Below, one piece after another: positions 52,533 to 61,660 of a stretch of 64,000 nucleotides of DNA (position 1 is the stretch's first letter; each line of letters opens with the position of its first letter). The notes under the pieces were generated by a model. That model ran no database searches. It saw only the letters and a list, made by a program, of their open reading frames with translations, and had not been told where the DNA came from. A program made the position numbers and the translations under genes. Origin of the DNA: Alteriqipengyuania halimionae (GTDB taxonomy: Bacteria > Pseudomonadota > Alphaproteobacteria > Sphingomonadales > Sphingomonadaceae); contig NZ_WTYR01000001.1 in NCBI RefSeq assembly GCF_009827575.1, forward strand, positions 372,001 through 436,000. The letters run 5' to 3'.

Positions 52533-55505
52533 TCAGAAACGCGCCGTCGCTCCGACGAAGAACCGCCGGCCGATTACGTCGTAGGTCGATGTCGGCGTGA
52601 CCGAATTCCCCCCGAACTCGGGCGGCTGCCGGTCGAACAGATTATTGACCCCGGCGCGCAGTTCGAAGCGATCATCCACGTTCAAGCGGCCCACCAGATC
52701 GAAATAGCTTACCGACGGAACGCCATCGGCCTCGCTATCCGGATTGGAGACGATCGCGGAATTGTCCTGCTGCCCGATATAGCGCCAGCGCAAGGACAGC
52801 GAACCGGTGTCGCCGGCAAGGCCCAGCGTCGTGACGTGCTTCCAGGCAGGGTGCGTCGACGAGAACCCGTCGATCTGCGCATTGCCCACCGTCCCCGCGT
52901 AATCAAGGACCGGATCGCTGGAGGTCGACTGGATCTTGTAATCGATCACGTAGGTGACCGCGCTGTTGAGGAACATCCGGCCGACACCGCCGATATCGAC
53001 GGCGGCGTCCACCTGGAAGTCGATCCCCGAGGTCTGGTAGCTGGCGAGGTTGAACAGCGGCTCTTCGATTTCGGCCAGGAGGCCGGACGCATCGCGCTCG
53101 ATCAGCTGGCAGTTGATGTTCTGCGGGTCGTAGTCCGGATTCTGACCGGTGAAATTGTAGCACTGGTTCAGGGCGAGTGGGCTGGTCAAATACCCGATCG
53201 CGTCATCCACGCTGATATTGTAATAATCGAGCGAGGCGGAGAAGTTGGAAAGCAGGCCCAGCATGAAGTCGGGCTGGAACACGGCACCGATCGTATAGCT
53301 GTCGGCGGTTTCTTCCTGGAGATCCGGATTGCCGATGCGGAACGCCGCATTCGCGCTGCCGGAATAGGTATAGCCATCGACCAGCGATACCGGAACGCCC
53401 TGCGCGATACATAGCGCGCGCACCTGTTCCGGATCGACGCCTTCGACCTGCCCATTGCGCGCCGCACCCGTGACGTCACAGGGATCACCGCCGCCGCTTG
53501 CTGCGCGCCCGATGATGCCGATCGCACCCTCGCGCGGCGAATACAGGTTACCGAGGCTGGGTGCGCGGATCGCGCGAGAATAGCCGCCGCGGAGCGTGAA
53601 GTCGCTGATCGGCGTCCAGTTCGCGCCGGCCTTGTAGGTGCTGACGCCGCCGATCGTGTCGTAATCGGAATAGCGATAGGCAAGATCGAGCTCGAAACCG
53701 TCGAACAGCGGCACGAGGAGTTCGCCATAGATTTCGGCCACCGAGACATCGCCGCCTGAAGACAGCGCGCCCGATGTGCCGAGCACCTCTGGCGCGGAGG
53801 TCACGCCAGGCGTGCCGGTCGGCGTGGGGCTTTTGCGCAGGTCGATCGTCGCCTGATATTCGTTTCGGCGGTATTCCGCACCGACAGCGAAGCCCAGCGG
53901 GCCACCCGGGAGATCGAACAGCGAGCCTGTGACGTTGCCCTGCACGACCGTTTGTTCGAAGACCGCGCGGTCGACTGTGTCGAGGGTCAGGTAATCGGCG
54001 CAATCCTGCGAGGTGGGCGCGAACCCGAACGGATCGTAGCCGCCATCGCATAGGCTTGCACCGCCATCCGCCGCAGACACGACCGCGTTGAAACGCGAGC
54101 GGCTGAGCTGGTTGAAGGTGGTGGAATCGTTCGTCGTCTTCCCGTGCGTGGCATAAAGATCGAAGTTCAGTGCCGAACCGATCGATCCTTTAAGCCCGAC
54201 CAGCGCCTGATAGACGTCGTAATCCTCTTCCACCTCCAGGCGGGCGATGCGCGTGCCGGTGAAATAGTAGGAGAACGGTGCCGTCGGCACGGGCCTTGCG
54301 TTCAGCAGCGTGCGCAGATCGGGGGTGATGAAGGGATTGGTCGAAGGAATCTGGATCGGCTCGACGACCGATTGCAGTGCACCGGACGCCGAACGCTGCC
54401 GTACCTTGTAAGTCGCGTAGTTGATCTGGGCGTAGGCCGTGATCGTATCGGTGAAATCGAATTCGCCGCGCGCGAATGCGGTGTACCGTTCGATAGGAAG
54501 CTGCACGGTGGAATCGTTGAGCGCGCGCTGGCGGACCACGCCATCGGCAACAAGATAGCCGGTGGTCTCCGTATCGCGCAGATTCAAGCCGCCATTGCGT
54601 CCGATGATCGTCCCATCGGAATTGACCAGATAGCTGCTCGATACGCCGGGAATATCCGTGCCGTAGGTATTGGCGAACAGGTTTCGGAACGCAGCGACAT
54701 TGGCGGGGCGACCGAAGCCGAAAGGATTGGTGCCCGACTGGATGATGAGGCCGCTGGTGGGCGACGAAGTGCCATCGACATTGTCGAAAAATGGCCGCGC
54801 GAACTGCGATGCCGTTCCGCGCTCCAGATACGAGCCCGAAACGAAGAGCCGCGCGCGATCGTCGGCGAAGCTGCCGCCATAGGTCGCCGACGCACTGTAG
54901 GTTTCGGCGTCGCCCAGTTCGGAAACGCCGACGTCGCCCTGCAATTCCAGCCCGCGAAACCGGTTGTTGAACTTGAAGTTGACGACGCCCGCGATCGCAT
55001 CCGACCCGTAGACGGCCGACGCCCCGCCGGTGATGACTTCCACCGAAGAAACGAGCGCGGACGGAAGCGTGTTGAGATCGATCGCCCCCGACGTATCGGA
55101 GGGCTGAAGCCTGCGGCCGTCGAACAGGATCAGCGTGCGCTCGGCCCCCAGACCGCGAAGGTTCGCATTGGCCCTGCCGCCGCCGCCACCGGCAACCGCA
55201 TTGGTCTGCGAGCCCTGTGTCGCCTGAAACTGCGGCAGTGCATTAAGCGACTGCTCGAGCGTGGCGGGGCCGCCGTTCTGAATGAACTCATCGTCGATCG
55301 TCGTGATCGGACTTTCGGCCGTGAAGTCGCGTCGCTGGATCCGTGACCCCGTGATCACGATCTTTTCACCGGCGGAATTGTCCTCAGCCTCGTCGAGCCC
55401 GACCTCGTCGTCGTTTTGCGATGACGGCACTTCCTGCGCCTGAAGCGGGGTGGCGAGCATCGCAAGGCTCACTCCTGACAAGGCTACCCAACGGATAGTA
55501 CGCAT
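52533..55505 (-). CDS. TonB-dependent outer-membrane receptor 4
   Basis: A 990-residue receptor; the ATG at 55505, behind AGGAGAGAGATT, begins a signal peptide (MRTIRWVALSGVSLAMLATPLQAQE). The plug has EKIVITGSRIQRRDFTAESP, LEQSLNALPQFQATQGSQTN, ANLRGLGAERTLILFDGRRLQPSD and YGSDAIAGVVNFKFNNRFRG; the barrel ends GRRFFVGATARF. It is encoded on the same strand as and directly after carboxylesterase 3, 135 bases downstream, again pairing a receptor with an exported esterase. Confidence 0.93.
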   Translation of the reverse strand: MRTIRWVALSGVSLAMLATPLQAQEVPSSQNDDEVGLDEAEDNSAGEKIVITGSRIQRRDFTAESPITTIDDEFIQNGGPATLEQSLNALPQFQATQGSQTNAVAGGGGGRANANLRGLGAERTLILFDGRRLQPSDTSGAIDLNTLPSALVSSVEVITGGASAVYGSDAIAGVVNFKFNNRFRGLELQGDVGVSELGDAETYSASATYGGSFADDRARLFVSGSYLERGTASQFARPFFDNVDGTSSPTSGLIIQSGTNPFGFGRPANVAAFRNLFANTYGTDIPGVSSSYLVNSDGTIIGRNGGLNLRDTETTGYLVADGVVRQRALNDSTVQLPIERYTAFARGEFDFTDTITAYAQINYATYKVRQRSASGALQSVVEPIQIPSTNPFITPDLRTLLNARPVPTAPFSYYFTGTRIARLEVEEDYDVYQALVGLKGSIGSALNFDLYATHGKTTNDSTTFNQLSRSRFNAVVSAADGGASLCDGGYDPFGFAPTSQDCADYLTLDTVDRAVFEQTVVQGNVTGSLFDLPGGPLGFAVGAEYRRNEYQATIDLRKSPTPTGTPGVTSAPEVLGTSGALSSGGDVSVAEIYGELLVPLFDGFELDLAYRYSDYDTIGGVSTYKAGANWTPISDFTLRGGYSRAIRAPSLGNLYSPREGAIGIIGRAASGGGDPCDVTGAARNGQVEGVDPEQVRALCIAQGVPVSLVDGYTYSGSANAAFRIGNPDLQEETADSYTIGAVFQPDFMLGLLSNFSASLDYYNISVDDAIGYLTSPLALNQCYNFTGQNPDYDPQNINCQLIERDASGLLAEIEEPLFNLASYQTSGIDFQVDAAVDIGGVGRMFLNSAVTYVIDYKIQSTSSDPVLDYAGTVGNAQIDGFSSTHPAWKHVTTLGLAGDTGSLSLRWRYIGQQDNSAIVSNPDSEADGVPSVSYFDLVGRLNVDDRFELRAGVNNLFDRQPPEFGGNSVTPTSTYDVIGRRFFVGATARF

Positions 55506-55640
55506 AATCTCTCTCCTGATTGACACCCGCTTTTGCGGTGAGGGGCTGTTGCCCATTTTGAATTCTTGTCGGTCGGCACGCGAACGGACGATCCGGGCAG
55601 GCGCGGCGCAAACCGTCTGCCGCCAGGATGCCCGCCCGAA

Positions 55641-57266
55641 TTAGGAGGCCGAGCCGCGCGAGGCGCCGATCTCGGCCCAAATATCGCGGAACTGCGAGCG
55701 CGGATCGTTCTCGACATGCGGGTCCTGCGACATGATCATCGTGGCCCTGTTCTCGCTGTCGTAAGCGGGCCAGTCCGGCAGGTACTTGTTGTTGGGATCT
55801 CCGCTCGCCGCGAAGGCAGCCCAGCTGCCCGCGATGCGATCGGCCATGGCGAGACTGTTGGCGTTCGGGCCATTGAGGCCCCCGCGCACACTGTGCAGGC
55901 TGGGTGCGACATCGATGCCGTGCACCGCGCCGTAGCGCCCGCCATAGGCGGGGCTGGGCCAGGTCCACAGGTAGGACCAGACCGGGGCGCCGCCCTGCTT
56001 GGCCTTCAGTTCGGCCTGCGCGAACGCGCCCTTCCTGAACCAGATATCGCTGTCCATGCGGGCCGCGAGAAGGAACGGCTTTTCCTCCGGGCTTTCGTCG
56101 CGATAGAGATCGACCACTTCCTTGGCCCGCTCTCCCGCGCGACCGCGCGCAAATTCGAGCAATTCGGCTTCGGTCATGTCGAAATTGCCCATCCGGTAGG
56201 ACCGCTCGTCGAGCGCGGTCGAGACGATCAGCGGGACATCGCGGCTCACATCGGGCGCGTCGGGGGCGAAGGGATGGCGCGGCAAAACCTTGCCATCGAC
56301 GACCGGCGCGAAGGATGTGGGTGCCTCGCCCTTTGCACGTGCGGCGGCCTCCAGCTTGGCCTGCGTTTGCAGCAGCGTGGTCCACGGCACGGCCTGCAGC
56401 GCGTCGGTATCGCCCGGTGCGATGTCGAGCGCCTTGAGGAGCCGCGCGGTGTTCGCATTGGCCATCTCCTCGGGCATCATGCGCAGGGCGGACCCGCTCA
56501 TCACGCCGGCGCGGTGGAACAGGCCCTTGCCGCTCGGCATCGCCATCAGCGTGCTGGTCTTCGCGCCGCCGCCCGACTGGCCATAGACGAGCACGCGCGC
56601 CGGATCGCCGCCGAACGCCTCGACATTGTCGCGCACCCATGCCAGCGCGGCGACGATATCCTGCATGCCTACGGTGCCGGACGAGGCAAAGCGATCGCCT
56701 CCCGCTTCGGCGAGATGGAGGAAGCCGAGCGCCCCGAGGCGGTGGGTGACCGAGATCACCACACTGTCCGAGAAGCGCGCCATCGCCTCACCGTCCATGC
56801 CGAGCCCGTTACCCGAACCGCCGTAGAATCCGCCGCCGTGCAGCACGACGATCACCGGCTTCCTGGCGGTATTCGAGAGCGTGGGAGACCAAAGATTGAG
56901 GGCAAGATTGTCCTCGCCCGGGCCGGCAGGCTGATTCTCGAACATGATGAGATCGGCGTAATCGTGCCGCCGGTCACCCGGCACCTGCGGCGCGCTGTCG
57001 GAATATTGCAGGGCGCTGCGGATCCCGGCCCATTTCTCGACCGGTTGCGGCGGCATGAAGCGGTTCGCCCCCGATGTCGGCGCGCCGTAGCGAACGCCCA
57101 GGAACTTCGCGATACCGCCCGCCATCATCCCGCGCAGGCGACCGTTCGTCGTTTCCACGACGGGAAAAATCTCGGCGGCTGACAAGGGGCCCGTCATGGC
57201 GAGGAAGCCTCCCGCCATCGCCGCGCCAAGGAATCCCCGCCGACTCGGCGAAAACAGCGTTCCCAT
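55641..57266 (-). CDS. Exported type-B carboxylesterase 3 (Tat-type signal)
   Basis: A 541-residue enzyme. The ATG at 57266 starts MGTLFSPSRRGFLGAAMAGGFLAM, a twin-arginine signal (S-R-R-G-F-L), in contrast to the Sec signals of esterases 1 and 2. Motifs: FLGVRYGAPTSGANRFMPPQ, EDNLALNLWSP, oxyanion HGGGFYGGSGN, nucleophile S231 (GQSGGGAKTS), and VHGIDVAPSLH with the catalytic His. It is divergent from esterase 4 (177 bases between starts) and upstream of receptor 4 on the same strand. Confidence 0.92.
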   Translation of the reverse strand: MGTLFSPSRRGFLGAAMAGGFLAMTGPLSAAEIFPVVETTNGRLRGMMAGGIAKFLGVRYGAPTSGANRFMPPQPVEKWAGIRSALQYSDSAPQVPGDRRHDYADLIMFENQPAGPGEDNLALNLWSPTLSNTARKPVIVVLHGGGFYGGSGNGLGMDGEAMARFSDSVVISVTHRLGALGFLHLAEAGGDRFASSGTVGMQDIVAALAWVRDNVEAFGGDPARVLVYGQSGGGAKTSTLMAMPSGKGLFHRAGVMSGSALRMMPEEMANANTARLLKALDIAPGDTDALQAVPWTTLLQTQAKLEAAARAKGEAPTSFAPVVDGKVLPRHPFAPDAPDVSRDVPLIVSTALDERSYRMGNFDMTEAELLEFARGRAGERAKEVVDLYRDESPEEKPFLLAARMDSDIWFRKGAFAQAELKAKQGGAPVWSYLWTWPSPAYGGRYGAVHGIDVAPSLHSVRGGLNGPNANSLAMADRIAGSWAAFAASGDPNNKYLPDWPAYDSENRATMIMSQDPHVENDPRSQFRDIWAEIGASRGSAS

Positions 57267-57443
57267 TCGATACTCTCCCAAATTCGGTATGGCTTTTGCC
57301 AAATCCGCAGGCAGCGTAACGCGTAACGAAAAATAAAACAATCGTGACTGTCGGTAAATTCGTGCTTAGGGTATGGACTTCAAGACGACAGCGCAGACAA
57401 TCAGGGCGAAAACGCCCTTTTTCACAGGGAAGAGGATATCGAG
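57267..57443. other. Shared promoter region of divergent esterases 3 and 4
   Basis: 177 bases without a gene. A direct repeat GCGTAAC-GCGTAAC (57316-57329) and an AT-rich run (GAAAAATAAAACAATCG) lie nearer esterase 3. These could be promoter or operator elements; none matches a known consensus convincingly. Confidence 0.35.
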
Positions 57444-59096
57444 ATGGCGACGAAAGCCGGAAGCATCTGGAATTTCGGGTATGTAATTTCGGCAGCGGTG
57501 GGCATGTCCCTTGCCGGTTGCTCGACCACGGGCGCAGTCGATGCGGGGGCGGCAGAGACTGTCGCCAGCGACAGCCCGGTCTTGTCGACCAGCCTTGGAC
57601 CCGTGCGCGGTACCACCAGCGAAGCAGGCGATGTGATGATCTTCCGCGGCGTGCGTTACGGCGCGTCGACTGAAGGGATGCGTTTTCAGGAAGCCGCCGA
57701 TCCCGAGCCGTGGCGCGCGGCCCGCGATGCGACCGAATTCGGTCCCGACTGTCCGCAGCGGCCAAGCGGTGACGTCCCGGTTTTTGCGTCATGGGTAAAC
57801 GACCTGCCGCAGAGCGAGGACTGCCTGTTCCTCAATGTCTGGACCCGCGGCACCAATGACGGGAAGAAGCGCCCGATCATGGTCTGGCTGCACGGCGGCG
57901 GTTACGTGACCGGGTCGGGCTCCAGCCACGGCTATGACGGCACACGCCTGGCGCAACGCGGCGACGTGGTGGTCGTGACCATCAACCATCGGCTCAACGG
58001 GTTCGGCTATCTCTATCTCGGTGGTGTCTCCGGCGATCCGAAATATGCCCATGCGGGCAATCTCGGCAGTCTCGACGCGATCAAGGCGCTGGAATGGGTG
58101 CGCGACAATGCGGCAGCGATCGGCGGGGACCCGGACAATGTGACGATCTTTGGTGAATCGGGCGGGGCTGCGAAGGTCTCTACCCTCATGGCCATGGAGG
58201 CGGCCGACGGCCTGTTCGACCGCGCCATTGCGCAGTCAGGCTCGATGTCGCTGGCAGGCTTCGAGCCGCGGCTCGCGACCGCGCTAACGAAGAACATCTT
58301 CGAAACCGCCGGGCTGGAGCCGGGGGACGTCGAGGGTCTCGCTGCGCTACCGATGGAAGACTACGTCAAGGTGTTGATGAAATCGCGCACGCGGGCAGCC
58401 TATTTCCGCCCGGTCGTCGATGGCAGCTCGCTGACGCGGCAGCCGTTCTCGCCCGATGCGACGCCCGTATCCGCCGATATCCCGCTGCTGGTGGGTACGA
58501 ACCGCACCGAAATGCGACTGCAGGCAGGCCTCGCCGATCCCGGCAATTTCTCTCTGGCATGGGACCAGCTTCCCGAGAAGATCGCAGGTGTGGTAGGCGA
58601 TGCCGACGCAGACCAGATCATCGCGGGAATGCGCGCTGCCCATCCCGATGCCGATGCGAGCGAGATCTTCTTCCAGACCGCCACGTTCCAGAACTATCGC
58701 GGCACGGCGCTCCGGCAGGCCGAACGCAAGAGCGCCCAGAACCAGGCGCCGGTCTACATGTACCGGCTCGACTGGGAGACACCGGTCGCGGGAGGAATTC
58801 TGAAGTCGCCGCACGCGCTCGACATCGCGTTCGTGTTCGACAACGTGGCCCGTTCGACCTCCTACACCGGGACCGGGCCGGACCAACAGCGCATGGCCGA
58901 TCTGATGTCGGAAGCGTGGATCGCCTTTGCCAAGACGGGCAATCCCAACACGCCGGTCCTGCCGCAATGGCCGCGCTATACCCAAACGAACCGTGCAACG
59001 ATGATCTTCGACACCGATCCCGAGGTGGTACTCGATCCCGACAAGGCGGAGCGCGAACTCCTGCAGAGCCTCCTGTCGGAAGGGCGGTCTCAATAA
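57444..59096 (+). CDS. Carboxylesterase 4, lipoprotein form (type B)
   Basis: A 550-residue enzyme. The N-terminus is a lipoprotein signal ending in LAGC (GYVISAAVGMSLAGCSTTG), so it is membrane-anchored, unlike the other three. Motifs: IFRGVRYGASTEGMRFQEA, EDCLFLNVWTRG, oxyanion HGGGYVTGSGS, nucleophile S239 (GESGGAAKVST), acid in NRTEMRL and His in SPHALDIAFVFD. The sequence is close to esterase 2 (LFDRAIAQSG, RMADLMSEAWIAFAKTGNPN). A GGAAGAGG ribosome site lies before the ATG. Confidence 0.92.
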   Translation: MATKAGSIWNFGYVISAAVGMSLAGCSTTGAVDAGAAETVASDSPVLSTSLGPVRGTTSEAGDVMIFRGVRYGASTEGMRFQEAADPEPWRAARDATEFGPDCPQRPSGDVPVFASWVNDLPQSEDCLFLNVWTRGTNDGKKRPIMVWLHGGGYVTGSGSSHGYDGTRLAQRGDVVVVTINHRLNGFGYLYLGGVSGDPKYAHAGNLGSLDAIKALEWVRDNAAAIGGDPDNVTIFGESGGAAKVSTLMAMEAADGLFDRAIAQSGSMSLAGFEPRLATALTKNIFETAGLEPGDVEGLAALPMEDYVKVLMKSRTRAAYFRPVVDGSSLTRQPFSPDATPVSADIPLLVGTNRTEMRLQAGLADPGNFSLAWDQLPEKIAGVVGDADADQIIAGMRAAHPDADASEIFFQTATFQNYRGTALRQAERKSAQNQAPVYMYRLDWETPVAGGILKSPHALDIAFVFDNVARSTSYTGTGPDQQRMADLMSEAWIAFAKTGNPNTPVLPQWPRYTQTNRATMIFDTDPEVVLDPDKAERELLQSLLSEGRSQ

Positions 59097-59348
59097 TGGC
59101 GTGAGCGGCTTCGGCGCAGGCTTTCCGCGTTGAGGTGATCCGCCGGGCAAAGGAGGGCCGGGTAAGACCGGTCCGCAAACACCGACGATAGATCGACGCG
59201 ACCTGCGGCAAAGCCAGTTTGGCCGGGCGGCAGGTCGCTGATGGTTTCTGTTGCGAGCCAAACCTGCCGCCTGCCTGCAGTACTCAAGGCAGAAGGGCGT
59301 CGTGGACGCTTGCAGAACGAGCCAGACACTGTCACAAGCAGTTTTATT

Positions 59349-59362
59349 CACTCACGAGTGAG
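59349..59362. promoter_or_regulatory. Inverted repeat ACTCAC-GA-GTGAGT
   Basis: 6-bp arms with a 2-base centre in the 300-base gap between esterase 4 and the MFS gene, 35 bases before the MFS start. A related TTCAC-N10-GTGAA element occurs at 61560-61579 before receptor 5, so both may bind one regulator. No gene is seen in 59097-59396. Confidence 0.4.
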
Positions 59363-59396
59363 TTAAATCAGTTTGCGATTGCAGGGAGAGGCTATC

Positions 59397-60713
59397 GTGA
59401 CATCGACACAAGCTGACGGGGTGGCCGACACCCCCTATACACGACCGCGTTACCGCTATTTCGTGCTGGCGGTCCTGACGCTGGTCTATTCGCTCAATTT
59501 CGTCGACCGGCAGCTGCTGGTGATCCTGCAGGAGCAGATCAAGGCGGAACTCGTCCTGTCCGACACGCAGTTGGGCCTGCTGTCGGGCTTCGCCTTCGCG
59601 GTCTTCTATGTCGCTTGCGGCATTCCGATCGCGCGCTGGGCCGATCGCGGCAACCGGCGCAATATCGTGGCGCTCGCGCTCACGGTTTGGAGCGGGATGA
59701 CGGCGGTCAGCGGGTTGGCGCAGAACTACACCCACCTGTTGCTAGCGCGGATCGGGGTCGGCGTGGGCGAGGCGGGGGGCAGCCCTCCGGCGCACTCGAT
59801 GATCTCCGACATCTTCCGCAAGGAAGAGCGCGCGACCGCGTTCTCGATCTACAATATCGGGATCTATATCGGCATCCTGCTGGGCTTCGCGTTCGGCGGT
59901 CTGGTGGCCGAGACTTTCGGCTGGCGTGTCGCCTTCTTCGTCGTCGGACTGCCGGGCATCGCGGTTGCGCTGCTAATGAGATTGTCCGTCCGCGAACCGT
60001 TGCGCGGCTGGGCCGAGAACACGCGCGAGAAGGATGCCGTCCCGCCGCCTTTCCTGGTGGTGCTCAAGTTCCTCTGGTCGCGTCGCTCGTTCCGCAATCT
60101 TGCGCTTGCAGGCAGTCTCCAGGCATTGGTGATCTACGGGATCGGCAACTGGCTGCCGTCCTATTTCCTGCGCAACTTCGACATCAGCCTGGGCGAACTG
60201 GGCGTGTGGATGGCGTTGACCGCGGGTTTCGGCGGGGGTGCGGGCTCGTTCTTCGGCGGCTGGATCGCCGATCGACTGGGCTTGCGCGATGCGCGCTGGT
60301 ATTTGTGGACCCCGGCGATCCTGATGCTCGGGATCACGCCCCTGCTGCTGATCATGCTCAACACGGGGAATCTGATCCTCGCGCTATCGCTGACGGGCGT
60401 ATTCCACTTCCTCTCCGCATCCTATCTCGGCCCGGCACTGGCGACATCGCATGCGCTTGTCGGCCTGCGGATGCGCGCGCTTACGTCGGCGATCTTCTTC
60501 TTCTGCATCAATCTGATCGGACTTGGTCTCGGCCCGGTGATCACCGGCTATCTCAGCGATCGCTTTGCGGCGAACGGCATGGACGGGCCTCTTGGCACCG
60601 CGATGCTCATCACCGGCTGCATCGCTTCGCTGTGGGGCGGGCTGCACTACGTGATTGCGGCGCGCTCGGTGCGGCAGGACCTGCTCGACAGTCCCAGCTA
60701 CCAGGCGCCCTGA
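59397..60713 (+). CDS. MFS transporter (Spinster-type)
   Basis: A 438-residue transporter. GTG 59397, preceded by GGGAGAGG, is preferred to the upstream TTG-type start at 59373. It has 12 predicted helices and the Spinster-type pattern: RYRYFVLAVLTLVYSLNFVDRQLLVILQEQIKAEL at the start, ARWADRGNRRNIVALALTVWSGMTAVSGLA, the LLARIGVGVGEAGGSPPAHSMISDIF motif, and a final helix region. Spinster-like proteins in sphingomonads accompany esterases and receptors. The substrate may be an ester hydrolysis product; inferred. Confidence 0.9.
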   Translation: MTSTQADGVADTPYTRPRYRYFVLAVLTLVYSLNFVDRQLLVILQEQIKAELVLSDTQLGLLSGFAFAVFYVACGIPIARWADRGNRRNIVALALTVWSGMTAVSGLAQNYTHLLLARIGVGVGEAGGSPPAHSMISDIFRKEERATAFSIYNIGIYIGILLGFAFGGLVAETFGWRVAFFVVGLPGIAVALLMRLSVREPLRGWAENTREKDAVPPPFLVVLKFLWSRRSFRNLALAGSLQALVIYGIGNWLPSYFLRNFDISLGELGVWMALTAGFGGGAGSFFGGWIADRLGLRDARWYLWTPAILMLGITPLLLIMLNTGNLILALSLTGVFHFLSASYLGPALATSHALVGLRMRALTSAIFFFCINLIGLGLGPVITGYLSDRFAANGMDGPLGTAMLITGCIASLWGGLHYVIAARSVRQDLLDSPSYQAP

Positions 60714-60736
60714 GCCAGGCAGGTAGGGCGGACGCG

Positions 60737-61501
60737 CTACAGCGTCTGCCCGTCGTCGAGCTTGATGACCGAGCCGGTGACTTGCGCGCTGGCGTTGGAG
60801 AGAAGAAACAGCAGCGGCTCGTCGAGCATCGTGAAATCGGCCAGCCGGCGGCGCGGGAAAAGATCGAGTTGCTGGCGGCCGGCTTCGGAAGCGAACCACT
60901 CCGCATTTAGGTCGCTCGGCATGTAGCCGGGGGCGAGTGCGTTGACGTTGGGGCCGCGACGCGCCCATTCGCGCGCCAGCATCCGCGTCATGTGCGAAAC
61001 CGCGGCCTTGGAAACGCTGTAGGGCATCAGTCCGGGCACACAGATCTCCGCAGTGATCGACGATATCATGACGATGCGCCCGTCCTCGGTCCGGCCCGCT
61101 GCGCGCAAACGTCTCGCCGCTTCGCGCGCAACGAGGAAGGCGCCGCGGACATTCACGGCGTAAACCGCATCGAAGTCCTCGACCGAAATCTCGGTCGCGC
61201 GGCCCGAGCGTTCGATCCCCGCATTGGCGATGACCGAGTCGACAGGGCCGAACTGCGCCTCGGCCGCATCGAACGCCGCGGTGACCGAAGCTTCCTCCGC
61301 TACATCGAGCGGCACGGCAAGCGCGCGTCCACCGCGATCGCGGATGGCCGCGGCCAGATTTTCGAGCCGGTCGAGTCGCCGCGCGCCGAGCACCACAGCC
61401 GCACCAGCGCCCGCGCATAATTCTGCAAAGTGTGCACCAAGCCCGCCCGAAGCGCCGGTGATCATCACCGTGCGGCCAGCAAGTTTCGAATGTTTTTCCA
61501 T
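60737..61501 (-). CDS. Short-chain dehydrogenase/reductase
   Basis: A 254-residue classical SDR. NAD(P)-binding TGASGGLG at residues 15-22, an arginine pair after the second strand (ARRLDRL) favouring NADPH or mixed use, N93 in the NAG motif, and the catalytic Ser (ISSIT), Y161 and K165 (YSVSKAA) are all present. It ends TGSVIKLDDGQTL. Probable oxidation or reduction of an alcohol or keto group of an imported compound. It converges with the MFS gene, with a GC hairpin in the 23-base gap and stop region. Confidence 0.92.
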   Translation of the reverse strand: MEKHSKLAGRTVMITGASGGLGAHFAELCAGAGAAVVLGARRLDRLENLAAAIRDRGGRALAVPLDVAEEASVTAAFDAAEAQFGPVDSVIANAGIERSGRATEISVEDFDAVYAVNVRGAFLVAREAARRLRAAGRTEDGRIVMISSITAEICVPGLMPYSVSKAAVSHMTRMLAREWARRGPNVNALAPGYMPSDLNAEWFASEAGRQQLDLFPRRRLADFTMLDEPLLFLLSNASAQVTGSVIKLDDGQTL

Positions 61502-61559
61502 GCGTTAGCTCTCCTTCTTGCCATCTCTACAGAGGCGGATTGTTGTTGAACATATATTA

Positions 61560-61579
61560 TTCACACACACGATAGTGAA
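61560..61579. promoter_or_regulatory. Inverted repeat TTCAC-N10-GTGAA upstream of receptor 5
   Basis: 5-bp arms around ACACACGATA, 82 bases before the receptor 5 start and between divergent SDR and receptor genes. It resembles the element at 59349-59362. Confidence 0.35.
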
Positions 61580-61660
61580 GGTTGACAGGGCTATTTACCG
61601 GAGTAGGTTCGCGACCTGCCGACGACGGGAGAAACCGGCGCGGCACATGGGAGAGAGAAC

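Noticed and set aside
59090-59335. 81-residue minus-strand frame in the esterase 4/MFS gap
   Set aside because: Low-complexity Arg/Ser-rich peptide, no ribosome site, ends in the neighbour's coding region; regarded as chance.
60727-60752. 10-bp GC hairpin between MFS and SDR stops
   Set aside because: Partly inside the SDR coding end and lacks a T run; could be coincidental.
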